Part shown: piece by piece, positions 52,031 through 60,964 of the stretch
Layout of the letters: the number at the start of each line of letters is the position of its first letter
Numbering within the stretch: position 1 is the first letter of the stretch
Assembly: GCA_963818985.1 (NCBI GenBank)
Contig: CAWFUJ010000010.1
Coordinates: 62,001-126,000, forward strand
DNA from: JAFEDN01 sp963818985
GTDB taxonomy: Bacteria; Pseudomonadota; Gammaproteobacteria; Coxiellales; Coxiellaceae
Length of the DNA: 64,000 nucleotides
Reading direction: 5' to 3'
Translations under genes and position numbers: made by a program
The notes under the pieces: generated by a model
The model's database searches: none
What the model saw: the letters and a program-made list of their open reading frames with translations, nothing else
Told to the model about the DNA's origin: nothing

Positions 52031-53398
52031 TTATTTTACCGTACTATGATGTCGGCTATAGAAAAAATAAATAATCAGGCCGATGATCATCCATATGACA
52101 AACCGCATGATGGTCACGATAGGTAGATTGCAAATTAAATATAAGCATGAAGCAATTCCTAGAAAAGGAAACAATGGGCTCAATGGAGTGCGGAAAGGTC
52201 TAATTAAATTGGGTTGCTGCTTTCGAAGAATGATTACTCCAGCGCAGACAGTAATAAATGCAGCTAAAGTGCCAATATTGACTAATTCAGCTAGGTCTTT
52301 TATGGGTATAAATGCGGCAATTATCGAAGTGACAAGGCCACAAGTTATAATAATCCGCGCGGGCGTCTTAGTTTTATCATTTAACTTTGAAAAAAATCCT
52401 GGAATTAAGTTATCGCGCGACATAGCTAAAAAAACACGAGTTAAACCATAATACATCACCAGGGTGACTGTCGTTAGCCCAGCAATTGCGCCCACCCCAA
52501 CTAAAGCGGCGGCGAAATGTTGGCCTATTTGTAATAATGCAAAACTGATAGGCGAGCTTACGTTTAAAGATTTATATGGAATCATGCCGGTTAAAAGCCC
52601 TGAGACTAAAATATAAATTAGAGTACAAATCAATAAAGAGCAGATAATTCCGATAGGCAGATCTCGTTGTGGAAATATGGCTTCTTCTGCAGCGGTGGAG
52701 ATAGCATCAAAACCAATGTAAGCAAAAAATATTAATGCAGCACCACTCATGACTCCGCTCCATCCAAAGGGCATAAATGGGTGCCAGTGAATGGGATTTA
52801 TATGGAAAGCTGCAATGACTATAAATAAAAAGACCACCAATAATTTAATAAAAACTACGATATTGTTGACTCGGGCACTTTGCTTGACGCCGATAATCAA
52901 AATGATGGTGAGTAGAATCACAGCCAGAAAGGCAGGTAAATTAATTGCACCTCCAGTGGCAAATGGGCTGAGGGTCAGAGGGGTTGGAATATGTATTCGC
53001 AGCGTGTCTAAAAAATCGTTAATATAGCTGCTTAATCCGACCGAAACTGTGGATACTGACACAGCATATTCTAATAATAGGTCCCAACCGATAATCCATG
53101 CAAAAAATTCCCCCATGCCTACATAGGCATAATTATAAGCACTACCACAGCCACCTATCGTAGCGGTCAATTCGGCATAAGCTAAGGCAGAAAAACCACA
53201 AGCTAAACCGGCAAAAATATAAGATAAAACGATCGCTGGTCCTGCTTTGGTGGCCGCGGCAATTCCCGTTAGGATAAAAATACCGGCGCCTATGATTGCT
53301 CCAACTCCCAAAAAAGTGAGATCGAATGCAGTTAAGCATCTTTTTAAGGATTCATAATCTTGGATGGAATTGACTGTTTTTTTTCGAAATAAGTTCAC
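52031..53398 (-). CDS. Cationic amino-acid transporter-type permease (APC)
   Basis: 455 residues. Opening TAFDLTFLGVGAIIGAGIFILTG is the APC helix-1 signature; AYAELTATIGGCGSAYNYAYV and FFAYIGFDAISTAAEEAIFPQRDLPIGI match the CAT/YfnA group. About 12 helices. Likely amino-acid uptake across the inner membrane; substrate not certain. Start at ATG 53398. Converges with the small secreted-protein gene (6 bases apart). Confidence 0.92.
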   Translation of the reverse strand: MNLFRKKTVNSIQDYESLKRCLTAFDLTFLGVGAIIGAGIFILTGIAAATKAGPAIVLSYIFAGLACGFSALAYAELTATIGGCGSAYNYAYVGMGEFFAWIIGWDLLLEYAVSVSTVSVGLSSYINDFLDTLRIHIPTPLTLSPFATGGAINLPAFLAVILLTIILIIGVKQSARVNNIVVFIKLLVVFLFIVIAAFHINPIHWHPFMPFGWSGVMSGAALIFFAYIGFDAISTAAEEAIFPQRDLPIGIICSLLICTLIYILVSGLLTGMIPYKSLNVSSPISFALLQIGQHFAAALVGVGAIAGLTTVTLVMYYGLTRVFLAMSRDNLIPGFFSKLNDKTKTPARIIITCGLVTSIIAAFIPIKDLAELVNIGTLAAFITVCAGVIILRKQQPNLIRPFRTPLSPLFPFLGIASCLYLICNLPIVTIMRFVIWMIIGLIIYFFYSRHHSTVK

Positions 53399-53463
53399 TT
53401 TTTCAATATAGCAGAATAACTATCAAAATCCAGTTTGATCGTTTCTATTTATGATTGAGTAGA

Positions 53464-53586
53464 CTATTTATCTTGAGCTGATTTTTTGGAAACTAAATCG
53501 TATAATGCTTTGGCAGCTCTAAAATCATTGGCGGCTAAAAGGATTTTAATTTGTTCCTGAATTTGAGTGGGCAATTCATTAAACAT
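53464..53586 (-). CDS. Small protein (40 aa) of the DFRxAKALYD pair
   Basis: ATG at 53586 with GGGAGAAG 4 bases upstream; stop TAG at 53464. Sequence MFNELPTQIQEQIKILLAAN then DFRAAKALYDLVSKKSAQDK. The second half aligns with the 59-residue protein at 41630 (DFRSAKALYDDGLESK). Conservation between two separate loci, a good ribosome site and a perfect upstream palindrome argue that both are translated. Probably an amphipathic two-helix peptide. Function unknown. Confidence 0.6.
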   Translation of the reverse strand: MFNELPTQIQEQIKILLAANDFRAAKALYDLVSKKSAQDK

Positions 53587-53659
53587 AATCTTCTCCCTTT
53601 TTTAATTTGATTTTATCAACTATATATTAATAATAAACTTTTTTGAAAAAAATATATGC

Positions 53660-53696
53660 AGTATAAGTCCTTTAGTTAAAGTAGGAAATTTCCTAC
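53660..53696 (-). promoter_or_regulatory. Perfect palindrome and -10 before the 40-residue gene
   Basis: GTAGGAAATTTCCTAC (53681-53696), then on the minus strand 15 bp and TATACT (53665-53660). The right half of the palindrome covers the -35 position. It differs from the LetA/GacA consensus TNAGAAATTTCTNA by two symmetric bases. The remaining part of the gap 53697-53833 shows nothing else. Confidence 0.5.
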
Positions 53697-53833
53697 ATTT
53701 CTTAGCCGGCGGTGTTTCTTTACTGAGCAAGAAACTGGGCGATAAAGCGAATAGTCAGTCAGAAAATGGGATTCAAAGCGTTTCAGAGTTTGGACACTTT
53801 ATCCGGAATTGAGTTGCACTCCATGCAAAGGTA

Positions 53834-53862
53834 TTGACTTTATAAATTAAATTGAACATAAT
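53834..53862 (+). promoter_or_regulatory. Sigma-70 promoter of the 1325-residue gene
   Basis: TTGACT (53834-53839), 17 bp, CATAAT (53857-53862), 46 bases before the ATG. No PmrA-like box here, unlike the other large candidates. Confidence 0.65.
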
Positions 53863-53908
53863 TTTTCGAAGTCAAAAAACATCCAATTGAGAATTGAGGG
53901 AAATTATT

Positions 53909-56900
53909 ATGCAAGGTAACAAGGGTACAGTAATTCAATTATCTCCAGCCGCTAATTTATTGCAAACACCTTTCAAAGATATAGTCAGATCAGAAGACAA
54001 AATACAATCAGCAGCCAAAATAAAAGATTATTTAGGACATCTTTTGATCGATGATCATTGGCAAGACATTTTAGTACAGCAAGAAGACAAAGGTGATGAA
54101 AATATTGATATGCTGTACGAAAAACTTAGACGCTACCGAGATGATCTACGATCCCTACCTTATTTTAATGATGTCGAAATGAAGCTAACTAATCTGTGCG
54201 AGGTACCTTTTCTTACTAAAAAAGCATTTAAGAGTTTATTCGAACTGATAATGCCGCAAGATGCTCTTAAACTAGATGAAAAAGTTAAAGGCTATTTACT
54301 AACACCATATTATTCAAAAGAAACAGCTAATTACGAAAACATGGGTCTTTTATCCTATTTAGAGCACCAAGAAAAAATATTTCAAAAAGAGAATTATTAT
54401 ATTCAGTTTGAAAGCTATGACGGCCTAGTGGGCGACCATTCTCAATCAGTTCGGGGTCGTGGTCATTATGCAGTTGCATATGATTCTTTGTATATGGAGC
54501 ACACGACCGGAGGCAAAGGGTCTTTTGAGTTTTGTCTTTCTGTTATTGATAGACCAGGAAGACAACTTATCCGTATTTTTTCTCTCGATGCTGGAAGATA
54601 CTCTGCCTTGTCTCCGTATTTAATGCATATTGTGCCTTATACTTTGCTTCGATTTTCTTCTGGAACAATGGTGGGATTTAAACAAACTCGCAGACTACGT
54701 ATGGCGATGGACGTATCAGGATATTATGAATTAGCAACGGAATTTAGAAGGATATTATTGTCCTATGCTAAAGATGACAAGACTTGTAATTTGGAAACGT
54801 TAAAAGTGTTTGCTAGTCGTTTTGCCCTTTGTATAGCTAGATTTGAGGGTTCATATCAACATGGTAAAGCATATGGTGCAATTGCTCATCAATTTATTCC
54901 CAAAGAGTTAAAACTGTTTAAACTGACTGAACAATATCAAAAGAGTTCGGGTAAACTACATTTAGTTCCTAAGAACGAAGATCATTTAATTAATCTGATT
55001 AGTCAATTGTTTCTTATCAATAATGGCCACATTACTCAATCAGATATTATAAACATTTTTTCTCAAGTTTTTGCTATGAGAAAGATGAAAACGGACGATG
55101 AGGCAAAAGAATTCGCAAAGAAGCTACAAACCACTGATGAAAGCAAATCTGCTACTGATAGTGACATCACTTTCGTTATTCCATCTGGATTTATATCTAA
55201 TACGGTGATGACAGCATGGGAAACTTACAAAGAGAGAGGGGGGTTACAATCTGTTCCCCCTGAGTTAAAATTTTCTATTGAAGAGAAAGAGGCTCCTGTT
55301 TATGTATGCATGCCTGCTCGTGTTGCAGGAGCTATGTATGATAAAATTAAAGAAAAATTTCCCGATAGAGCAGGCGATTTAAAAGGAAAAAATAATATTT
55401 CTGGCTCAGGTCATGATCTTCTAGATACAGCATTAGGGATTCTAAAAGCAAAAGGCCAAGTTAAAGAAGCTAAATTTTTCACTCATCACCCTTGTTTCGA
55501 TGAAACGCAAGATGATCTGATACCCTCGAATGGATTTATTCTTATTATGGATAGAGTGGACGCCTTAAAATTAACAGTCTTTATCAATTATACTTTGCCA
55601 TTTTATCCCGAATACTATTATGTAAAGAAATTTGCAGAAATGATCCGTGAAGTCGATGAGTATAAGGAGTTGAAGAAATCTGCAAGCAGCTTTGAGCTTA
55701 CGAGCACTACACAGAATCGCAAGGAAATCCTGCAAGCAAAGAAAAAAGAATTATTGGAGAAATATGGTAGACTAGAAGAAGGACCGTCTTTTATGCCATT
55801 TTCTCCTAGAACCATCCTTTATGTGGAAATGGTCATTGATAAAAGGGTAGCAAAAATCTTTTACGATTCAATTATGAAGGGCCACCCGCCTGCGAAAGAA
55901 CTATTTGATGGTCAACATAACCGGCATGAAGACGGTGTACCTAGACTATTGAACCTAGCGTTGGATGTTTTATATGTTCATATGAAATTTAATGAAAAGC
56001 CAACTTTCGTGTTGTTCAACTCGCGTTTTGATGAGGCCAAGCAAGAAGTCCATCACGACAATGGATATGTAGTGCGCATTGAGAGGAGTGACGTCACATT
56101 ATTGCAGCAGTTAATGAACATGATTTTTAGAATCTACCCAGATAACTACCATACTCAAAGAAGACAGAAAATTGATGCTTTGCAAGCTAAACTTGAACAG
56201 CTTTTAGAAACTCAGAAAAGTGGTGAAAATAAAACGGATAACCTTCCACAACAAATCGAAGCTGTGAAAGGAGATATTAGAAAAATTTTAGATTTTTCTG
56301 AGGATAACCCTACCGGTTCCTATTCTAACGGCTCTAGTTCGTCCTTAAGTTCTTCTTCTCATTCTTTGGAAATAAAAGTTGATAATTCGAAAATGAGTAT
56401 TTCAGAATCCTTATCTTCTTTAGCGACCTCATTATTTTCAGGCATGAGGGGGCTTGTTGCTGATACAAAATTGCCTGCCAAGGGGAAGCTTGTTGCTGAT
56501 ACAAAAATGCCTAGCAAGGGAAAGCTTGTTGCTGATACAAAATCTTTTGATGCTCCGCCGCAAAAGGGATCTGAACTTAGGGAGTTCCACATTACTAGGG
56601 AATTAAATGGAAAACTTTGTCAAGCTATTATTAACAAGCTCCCTCATCAAGCTCATAGAATTCAGGGTTTAAGCAATCGCATTGAAATTCCTGTTGATCC
56701 AAAGGATCCAAATGGACGAAAACATCCACAGCTGCTAGCTACCTTGATAACGATTTTATCTGAAGGTGAAGATAGTATTATTAAGGAAAAAGCTGAATTC
56801 CTTTGTTTTAATCTACAATATAATCAAGAGTCGAAAGAACTAGAAACCGAAAATGGTTTAGTGATTACTATCTCTGAAAAAGATATTCAAAGCTTAAGCA

Positions 56901-57886
56901 CATTTATTGGCTTCCCCGCCCCGTTACAGGGTTTTGGCCTGGGTCATCACCAAAAGAAATTTGAGGAGTTACTCCAGCGATTTTCGAGCTCGAAAGAAAC
57001 TGAACTCAAAACTCCGAAGTCTACAACAGCAACGTTAACCCCCCTTAGTTCTTCCTTAAGTTCTTCCAACATAGGATCTTCTCCATCTGCGACTTCATCG
57101 CAGTATCCATCAATCGTATTAGCTACACCCCAATTACCGAGCTTGAACAAACTTGAAAGCAAAAAAGTTAAATCCACAACTTTTTCTAGCTCTAGCTCTA
57201 GCTCTAGCTCTAGCTCTAGCTCTAGCTCTAGCTCTAGCTCTAGCTCTAGCTCTAGTTCTAGTTCTAGCTCTGGCTCTAGCTCTAGTTCCTGCAGTTCCAA
57301 TTCCGGCTCATCCCTTGCTCCGTCGAAAACAACTACTTCGTCTTCCACAGTTTCTTTAGTTTCTTTGTTTGCATCCCCATCTCCTTCATCATCAGGGAAA
57401 GGCTCTCCACTTAGGGAGTGGCACATTACTAGTGAATTAAATGGGAAACTTTGTCAAACTATTATTAAAAAATTCCCTCATCAAGCTCACAGGATTAAGG
57501 GTTTAAGCAATCGCATTGAAATTCCTGTTGATCCAAAGGATCCAAATGGACGAACACAGCCACAACTGCTAGCTACTTTGATAACAATTTTATCTGAAGA
57601 GAAAATCATTCAAGAAAAAGCTGAATTTTGTTTATTTAATCAGCAGTTTAATTCGCAAAAACATACACTGGAAAAGGAAAATGGTTTGATAATTACTATT
57701 AGTGAGAATGATCTGCGCAGATTAACAGGATTTATGGGGGTTGCAGCTCAGAGAAGTTTTAACCCGGGTCATTACTTAACTAGAATTGAAACGGCAAATA
57801 ATCTTTTTGGCTTGTATTCATCTGCTAAAGGCCCAAAGCGCGAGCAACTTAGTAAACAAATTCAAACTACGCTCCAATATTTTTAA
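53909..57886 (+). CDS. Large four-repeat protein with poly-Ser linker; effector candidate
   Basis: 1325 residues from ATG 53909 (GAGGG 8 bases upstream). Not recognised. The N-terminal ~400 residues form one unit with YDGLVGDHSQSVRGRGHYAVAYDSLYME. A ~115-residue module then occurs four times: ~460-590, ~633-747, ~889-1010 and ~1167-1280. The last two are about three-quarters identical (LRExHITxELNGKLCQ..., HQAHRIxGLSNRIEIPVDPKDPNGR); all share a late NGxxxxI...D segment. Between repeats lie three 12-residue copies of LVADTKxPxKGK (~848-878) and a poly-Ser run (~1093-1126). No signal peptide or membrane helix. The repeat build and low-complexity linkers suggest a secreted host-interacting protein. 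Confidence 0.7.
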   Translation: MQGNKGTVIQLSPAANLLQTPFKDIVRSEDKIQSAAKIKDYLGHLLIDDHWQDILVQQEDKGDENIDMLYEKLRRYRDDLRSLPYFNDVEMKLTNLCEVPFLTKKAFKSLFELIMPQDALKLDEKVKGYLLTPYYSKETANYENMGLLSYLEHQEKIFQKENYYIQFESYDGLVGDHSQSVRGRGHYAVAYDSLYMEHTTGGKGSFEFCLSVIDRPGRQLIRIFSLDAGRYSALSPYLMHIVPYTLLRFSSGTMVGFKQTRRLRMAMDVSGYYELATEFRRILLSYAKDDKTCNLETLKVFASRFALCIARFEGSYQHGKAYGAIAHQFIPKELKLFKLTEQYQKSSGKLHLVPKNEDHLINLISQLFLINNGHITQSDIINIFSQVFAMRKMKTDDEAKEFAKKLQTTDESKSATDSDITFVIPSGFISNTVMTAWETYKERGGLQSVPPELKFSIEEKEAPVYVCMPARVAGAMYDKIKEKFPDRAGDLKGKNNISGSGHDLLDTALGILKAKGQVKEAKFFTHHPCFDETQDDLIPSNGFILIMDRVDALKLTVFINYTLPFYPEYYYVKKFAEMIREVDEYKELKKSASSFELTSTTQNRKEILQAKKKELLEKYGRLEEGPSFMPFSPRTILYVEMVIDKRVAKIFYDSIMKGHPPAKELFDGQHNRHEDGVPRLLNLALDVLYVHMKFNEKPTFVLFNSRFDEAKQEVHHDNGYVVRIERSDVTLLQQLMNMIFRIYPDNYHTQRRQKIDALQAKLEQLLETQKSGENKTDNLPQQIEAVKGDIRKILDFSEDNPTGSYSNGSSSSLSSSSHSLEIKVDNSKMSISESLSSLATSLFSGMRGLVADTKLPAKGKLVADTKMPSKGKLVADTKSFDAPPQKGSELREFHITRELNGKLCQAIINKLPHQAHRIQGLSNRIEIPVDPKDPNGRKHPQLLATLITILSEGEDSIIKEKAEFLCFNLQYNQESKELETENGLVITISEKDIQSLSTFIGFPAPLQGFGLGHHQKKFEELLQRFSSSKETELKTPKSTTATLTPLSSSLSSSNIGSSPSATSSQYPSIVLATPQLPSLNKLESKKVKSTTFSSSSSSSSSSSSSSSSSSSSSSSSSSSSSGSSSSSCSSNSGSSLAPSKTTTSSSTVSLVSLFASPSPSSSGKGSPLREWHITSELNGKLCQTIIKKFPHQAHRIKGLSNRIEIPVDPKDPNGRTQPQLLATLITILSEEKIIQEKAEFCLFNQQFNSQKHTLEKENGLIITISENDLRRLTGFMGVAAQRSFNPGHYLTRIETANNLFGLYSSAKGPKREQLSKQIQTTLQYF
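56452..56542 (+). repeat. 36 bp tandem repeat, about 2.5 copies
   Basis: Units begin at 56452, 56488 and 56524 with GCTTGTTGCTGATACAAAA. In frame they encode LVADTKLPAKGK, LVADTKMPSKGK and LVADTK. Confidence 0.9.
57185..57286 (+). repeat. TCTAGC hexanucleotide microsatellite encoding poly-Ser
   Basis: Eleven perfect TCTAGC units (57185-57250) then six units with one-base changes. In the gene frame each unit is Ser-Ser; length change would not shift the frame. Confidence 0.95.
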
Positions 57887-57934
57887 TATGGCATAAGATC
57901 GTATCGCCGGCGGAAAGTAATATGAGATCAGCAT

Positions 57935-57995
57935 ATAGCTCAGGGCGTATGAACCTGCAAACGCAGAACGTTCCTATCCCCACAGGGTGAGCTAT
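57935..57995. terminator. Nested hairpin between converging genes
   Basis: Outer arms ATAGCTCA / TGAGCTAT and an inner CTGC-AAAC-GCAG hairpin, between the ends of the 1325-residue gene and pabB. Probably a two-way terminator. Confidence 0.45.
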
Positions 57996-59320
57996 TACAG
58001 ATCAGCAGTTGTTTCTAGAATATCAAGTAAACGTGATATTTTTGTTTGTATTTCTTGATATTCATTTGCAAGTTGAGAATCATATACTATTCCGCCACCC
58101 CCGTAACAATAAATTTTATCTTTGCTGCAAAGCAGGGTACGAATCGTAATATTACTATCCATGCGTCCGCGTACATCACAATAAGCGATGCTTCCGCAAT
58201 AAATACTACGATGTTGGAGTTCAAGATTATCGATAATTTCCATCGCGCGGCGCTTCGGCGCGCCGGTAATTGAACCGCCGGGAAAACAATGTTTTAGCAA
58301 ATCAAATGGGTGTTGATCTTCCGCCAAAGTTCCGGTGATCGTGCTAACTAAATGATGAACGTTGACAAAACTTTGTAGCTCACATAATTGAGGAACTTTA
58401 ATCGTTCCTGGACGGCAACATTTTCCTAGGTCATTTCGCAGCAAATCAACGATCATCATATTTTCTGCTCGGTCTTTTTCACTGGTCAATAAGGATTGAG
58501 CCGAACGATGATCTTGCTCGAGATTGGCAAACCGAGGGCTTGTTCCCTTGATAGGTTGAGTGATGATTTGCTGATTTTGTACTTGTAAAAATCGTTCAGG
58601 TGATAAACACAAAATAGCCCCATCAGCAAGATTAATAAATCCAGCCATCGGCATTGGAATTTGATGACGCAATCGTTGATATGCATTCCAAGGAGAACCC
58701 TTATAAGCCGCCCTAAAACGTTGGGCTAAATTAATTTGATAGCAATCGCCTGCTTGGATATGTAATTTTACTTTGTTGAAGGCTTGCGTATATTGCCCCT
58801 TATCCATATTGGAGGAAAAATTTTCAGTCAAATAAAAGGGATTAACTTTTAGAGGAAGTTGTGAAACTAAAGTTTGAATTGCGGATAGCTCGGGAGTATC
58901 TGGATGGTCGCGGCTAATCAAATAGGTTTCTCGTAGCTGATGATCCGTCACAATGCTCCAATGATAAAAGCCAACCACCGATACGGGAAAATCAATATCA
59001 AAAGTGGTTTGAGGAGTTAACTCTGCCAAATGATAGCCTAAGTCATAGCTGAAATAGCCCATGACGCCGATAGTAAATGGTATTTCATCGGGTATATTTT
59101 TCCAAGTTATCGCTGTTTGAGCGAGCAGCTGTTGTTTGGCTAAGTTAAATGGATCATCAGAGGGGTTACGGGTGATAATTGTTTTATCTGGATTAGCAAC
59201 GATAATATCAAATCGTCCCTTGCCACAACTATCTAGGAACATTGCATATGGACGCTCAGCAAAGTGAGAAAACAGAGTAAGGCCATCAGGTTGATATGGC
59301 AATCGACATATATGCATCAA
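57995..59320 (-). CDS. pabB: Aminodeoxychorismate synthase component I
   Basis: 441 residues. Converts chorismate to 4-amino-4-deoxychorismate for folate. The PIKGT motif with its Lys, specific to PabB as opposed to anthranilate synthase, is present; also DLLRNDLGK, FPGGSITGAPK and YCGSIAYCD. Normal length. No pabA or pabC nearby. Divergent from tsaB across a palindromic repeat. Confidence 0.95.
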   Translation of the reverse strand: MMHICRLPYQPDGLTLFSHFAERPYAMFLDSCGKGRFDIIVANPDKTIITRNPSDDPFNLAKQQLLAQTAITWKNIPDEIPFTIGVMGYFSYDLGYHLAELTPQTTFDIDFPVSVVGFYHWSIVTDHQLRETYLISRDHPDTPELSAIQTLVSQLPLKVNPFYLTENFSSNMDKGQYTQAFNKVKLHIQAGDCYQINLAQRFRAAYKGSPWNAYQRLRHQIPMPMAGFINLADGAILCLSPERFLQVQNQQIITQPIKGTSPRFANLEQDHRSAQSLLTSEKDRAENMMIVDLLRNDLGKCCRPGTIKVPQLCELQSFVNVHHLVSTITGTLAEDQHPFDLLKHCFPGGSITGAPKRRAMEIIDNLELQHRSIYCGSIAYCDVRGRMDSNITIRTLLCSKDKIYCYGGGGIVYDSQLANEYQEIQTKISRLLDILETTADL

Positions 59321-59415
59321 GGTATGATAATATGTTGGCTTATTAATGTCACTCTCGTGTGGCAGTTCAAGGGGCTTGTCCCACTCAAAAAAATGAATAA
59401 ATGTTGATATTTATC

Positions 59416-59500
59416 CTGGATACCGGCCTTCGCCGGTATGACACTACCGGCGAAGGCAGTATGACACCTCATTGTCATACCGGCGAAAGCCGGTATCCAG
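59416..59500. repeat. GC-rich palindrome between pabB and tsaB
   Basis: 28 bp arms (59416-59443 and 59473-59500) with one mismatch; same unit as at 23416. The 29 base middle contains a third, partial copy of the arm. Confidence 0.9.
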
Positions 59501-59526
59501 TCCCGATGAGGAAATAACTGACAGCA

Positions 59527-60204
59527 ATGAAAATTTTAGCATTTGACACAGCCACAGCCGCTTGCTCCGCAGCTTTAAATATTAATGGTGAAATTATTCA
59601 ACGCCTGCAAATTGCTCCTCAGCGGCATGCAGAGCTGCTCTTGCCGATGATCCAAGATTTACTCACTGAGGCAGATATTACCCTAAGTGAACTGAATGCC
59701 ATCGCTTTTGGCTGTGGACCTGGAAGTTTTATGGGCGTACGCATTGCCACGGGTATGGCCCAAGGCTTAGCTTTTGGTGCCGACTTATCGGTGATTGCCG
59801 TCTCCAGTTTGCAAACTTTAGCTCAAACCACTTATCAGCAAACAGCAGAAAAAAATATCTTAGCGGCCTGGGATGCACGCATGCACGCGGTTTATTGGGG
59901 AGCTTATTGTTTAGGCAATGAGGGCATTATGATTCCTATCCAGCCAGATGCCTTATCTGAGCCTAATGAAGTTTTTTTGCCAGCTGAAAGAACTTGGTGC
60001 GCAACGGGCAATGGCTGGCAAATCTATCAGCCATACCTGAGCGCAATACTGCCGCATTGTCGGAAAGTAATCCTCGATGTGTTTCCCCAAGCAGGTGCTT
60101 TGGCACGAATTGCCGAGGTTTATTATCAGCAAGGAAAAACTCTTGATCCCATGCAAGCTGAGCCGACTTATCTACGCGACAAGGTGACATTTACCCAAGA
60201 TTAA
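59527..60204 (+). CDS. tsaB: tRNA threonylcarbamoyladenosine protein TsaB
   Basis: 225 residues. Partner of TsaD in making t6A at position 37 of ANN-decoding tRNAs. Opening ILAFDTATAACSAAL, RHAELLLPMIQDLL and GCGPGSFMGVRIATGMAQGLA are characteristic. Ends 20 bases before the converging dapB. Confidence 0.95.
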   Translation: MKILAFDTATAACSAALNINGEIIQRLQIAPQRHAELLLPMIQDLLTEADITLSELNAIAFGCGPGSFMGVRIATGMAQGLAFGADLSVIAVSSLQTLAQTTYQQTAEKNILAAWDARMHAVYWGAYCLGNEGIMIPIQPDALSEPNEVFLPAERTWCATGNGWQIYQPYLSAILPHCRKVILDVFPQAGALARIAEVYYQQGKTLDPMQAEPTYLRDKVTFTQD

Positions 60205-60223
60205 ACTGTTCAGGAGTGTGTTA

Positions 60224-60957
60224 TTACTGAAATAACAGATGCTCTAAACCATATACTAAGTGATTTAATGAGCCGACCTTTTGACAGGCTAAAATGATTC
60301 CTGGAGCGCAGCATTGCCGATCAATCCCTTGATGGCAAATAGTTAATACTTCACCGTAGTCACCAAAAACCACCGTTTGATGAGAATAAAATCCAGGTAA
60401 ACGTAGCGAATGAATAGGGATGCCATGGTGGTTTTCGCCGCGCGCTGAGCTGGGTTTGGTCTGAGTTGTTTCTTTAGAAGTAGGATTTGCTGCTGCCATC
60501 ATTTGAGCAGTCTTAATCGCGGTACCCGATGGCGCATCTAATTTTTGTGGGTGATGCATTTCAATAATTTCGCTATGATTTAGAAACCGTGCCGCTTCTG
60601 CCGCAAATTTCATCATTAATAAAGCACCCATTGAAAAATTTGGCGCAATAATTCCACCTAATTGCTTTTTTTCGCATTGAGCTTTCAACTCTTCAATCTG
60701 ATCAGTACCTAATCCAGTAGTGCCGATCACTGGTCTGGCATTTTGTTCGATAATAATTTTGGCATTAGCAAAAACCGCTTGCGGAGTAGTGAAATCCACC
60801 ACTACTTCAGGATTATTTTGTTGAATTTGTTGCGCAAGATTATCATTATGATCCGTTTTAGCCCAACTAAAACTAAATCTGAACAGGCATCGATAGCGTT
60901 GACGGCAATTCGTCCCATTTTGCCATGGGCGCCGTTAACTAGGACTTTAATGCTCAT
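60224..60957 (-). pseudogene. dapB: dapB, dihydrodipicolinate reductase, frameshifted
   Basis: Reduces hydroxy-tetrahydrodipicolinate in the lysine/diaminopimelate pathway. From ATG 60957 the frame gives VLVNGAHGKMGRIAVNAI and loses phase at GTTGGGCT (plus 60862-60864); one added G restores V-G-A-K-T-D-H-N-D-N. The rest (FTTPQAV, GTTGLG, APNFSMGALLM, EMHHPQKLDAPSGTA, HSLRLPGF) is intact to 60224, with the catalytic His and Lys. Full length would be ~244 residues, as expected. DapB is needed for peptidoglycan, so either the base is a sequencing loss or the gene has just decayed. Confidence 0.92.
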
Positions 60958-60964
60958 CTAAACA

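Noticed and set aside
53834..53862. PmrA-like box before the 1325-residue gene
   Set aside because: The TTAA-like bases here are part of an ordinary -35/-10 promoter; the half-sites do not match.
57153..57359. Plus-strand frame with Leu-Ala repeats, and minus-strand Leu-Glu repeats
   Set aside because: Shadows of the TCTAGC microsatellite in other frames; no ribosome site or start context.
57930..57995. tRNA-like stretch (TAGCTCAGG ... GTTCCTATCC)
   Set aside because: The would-be anticodon stem CTGC-AAAC-GCAG has a 4-base loop and there is no acceptor stem; better explained as nested hairpins between converging genes.
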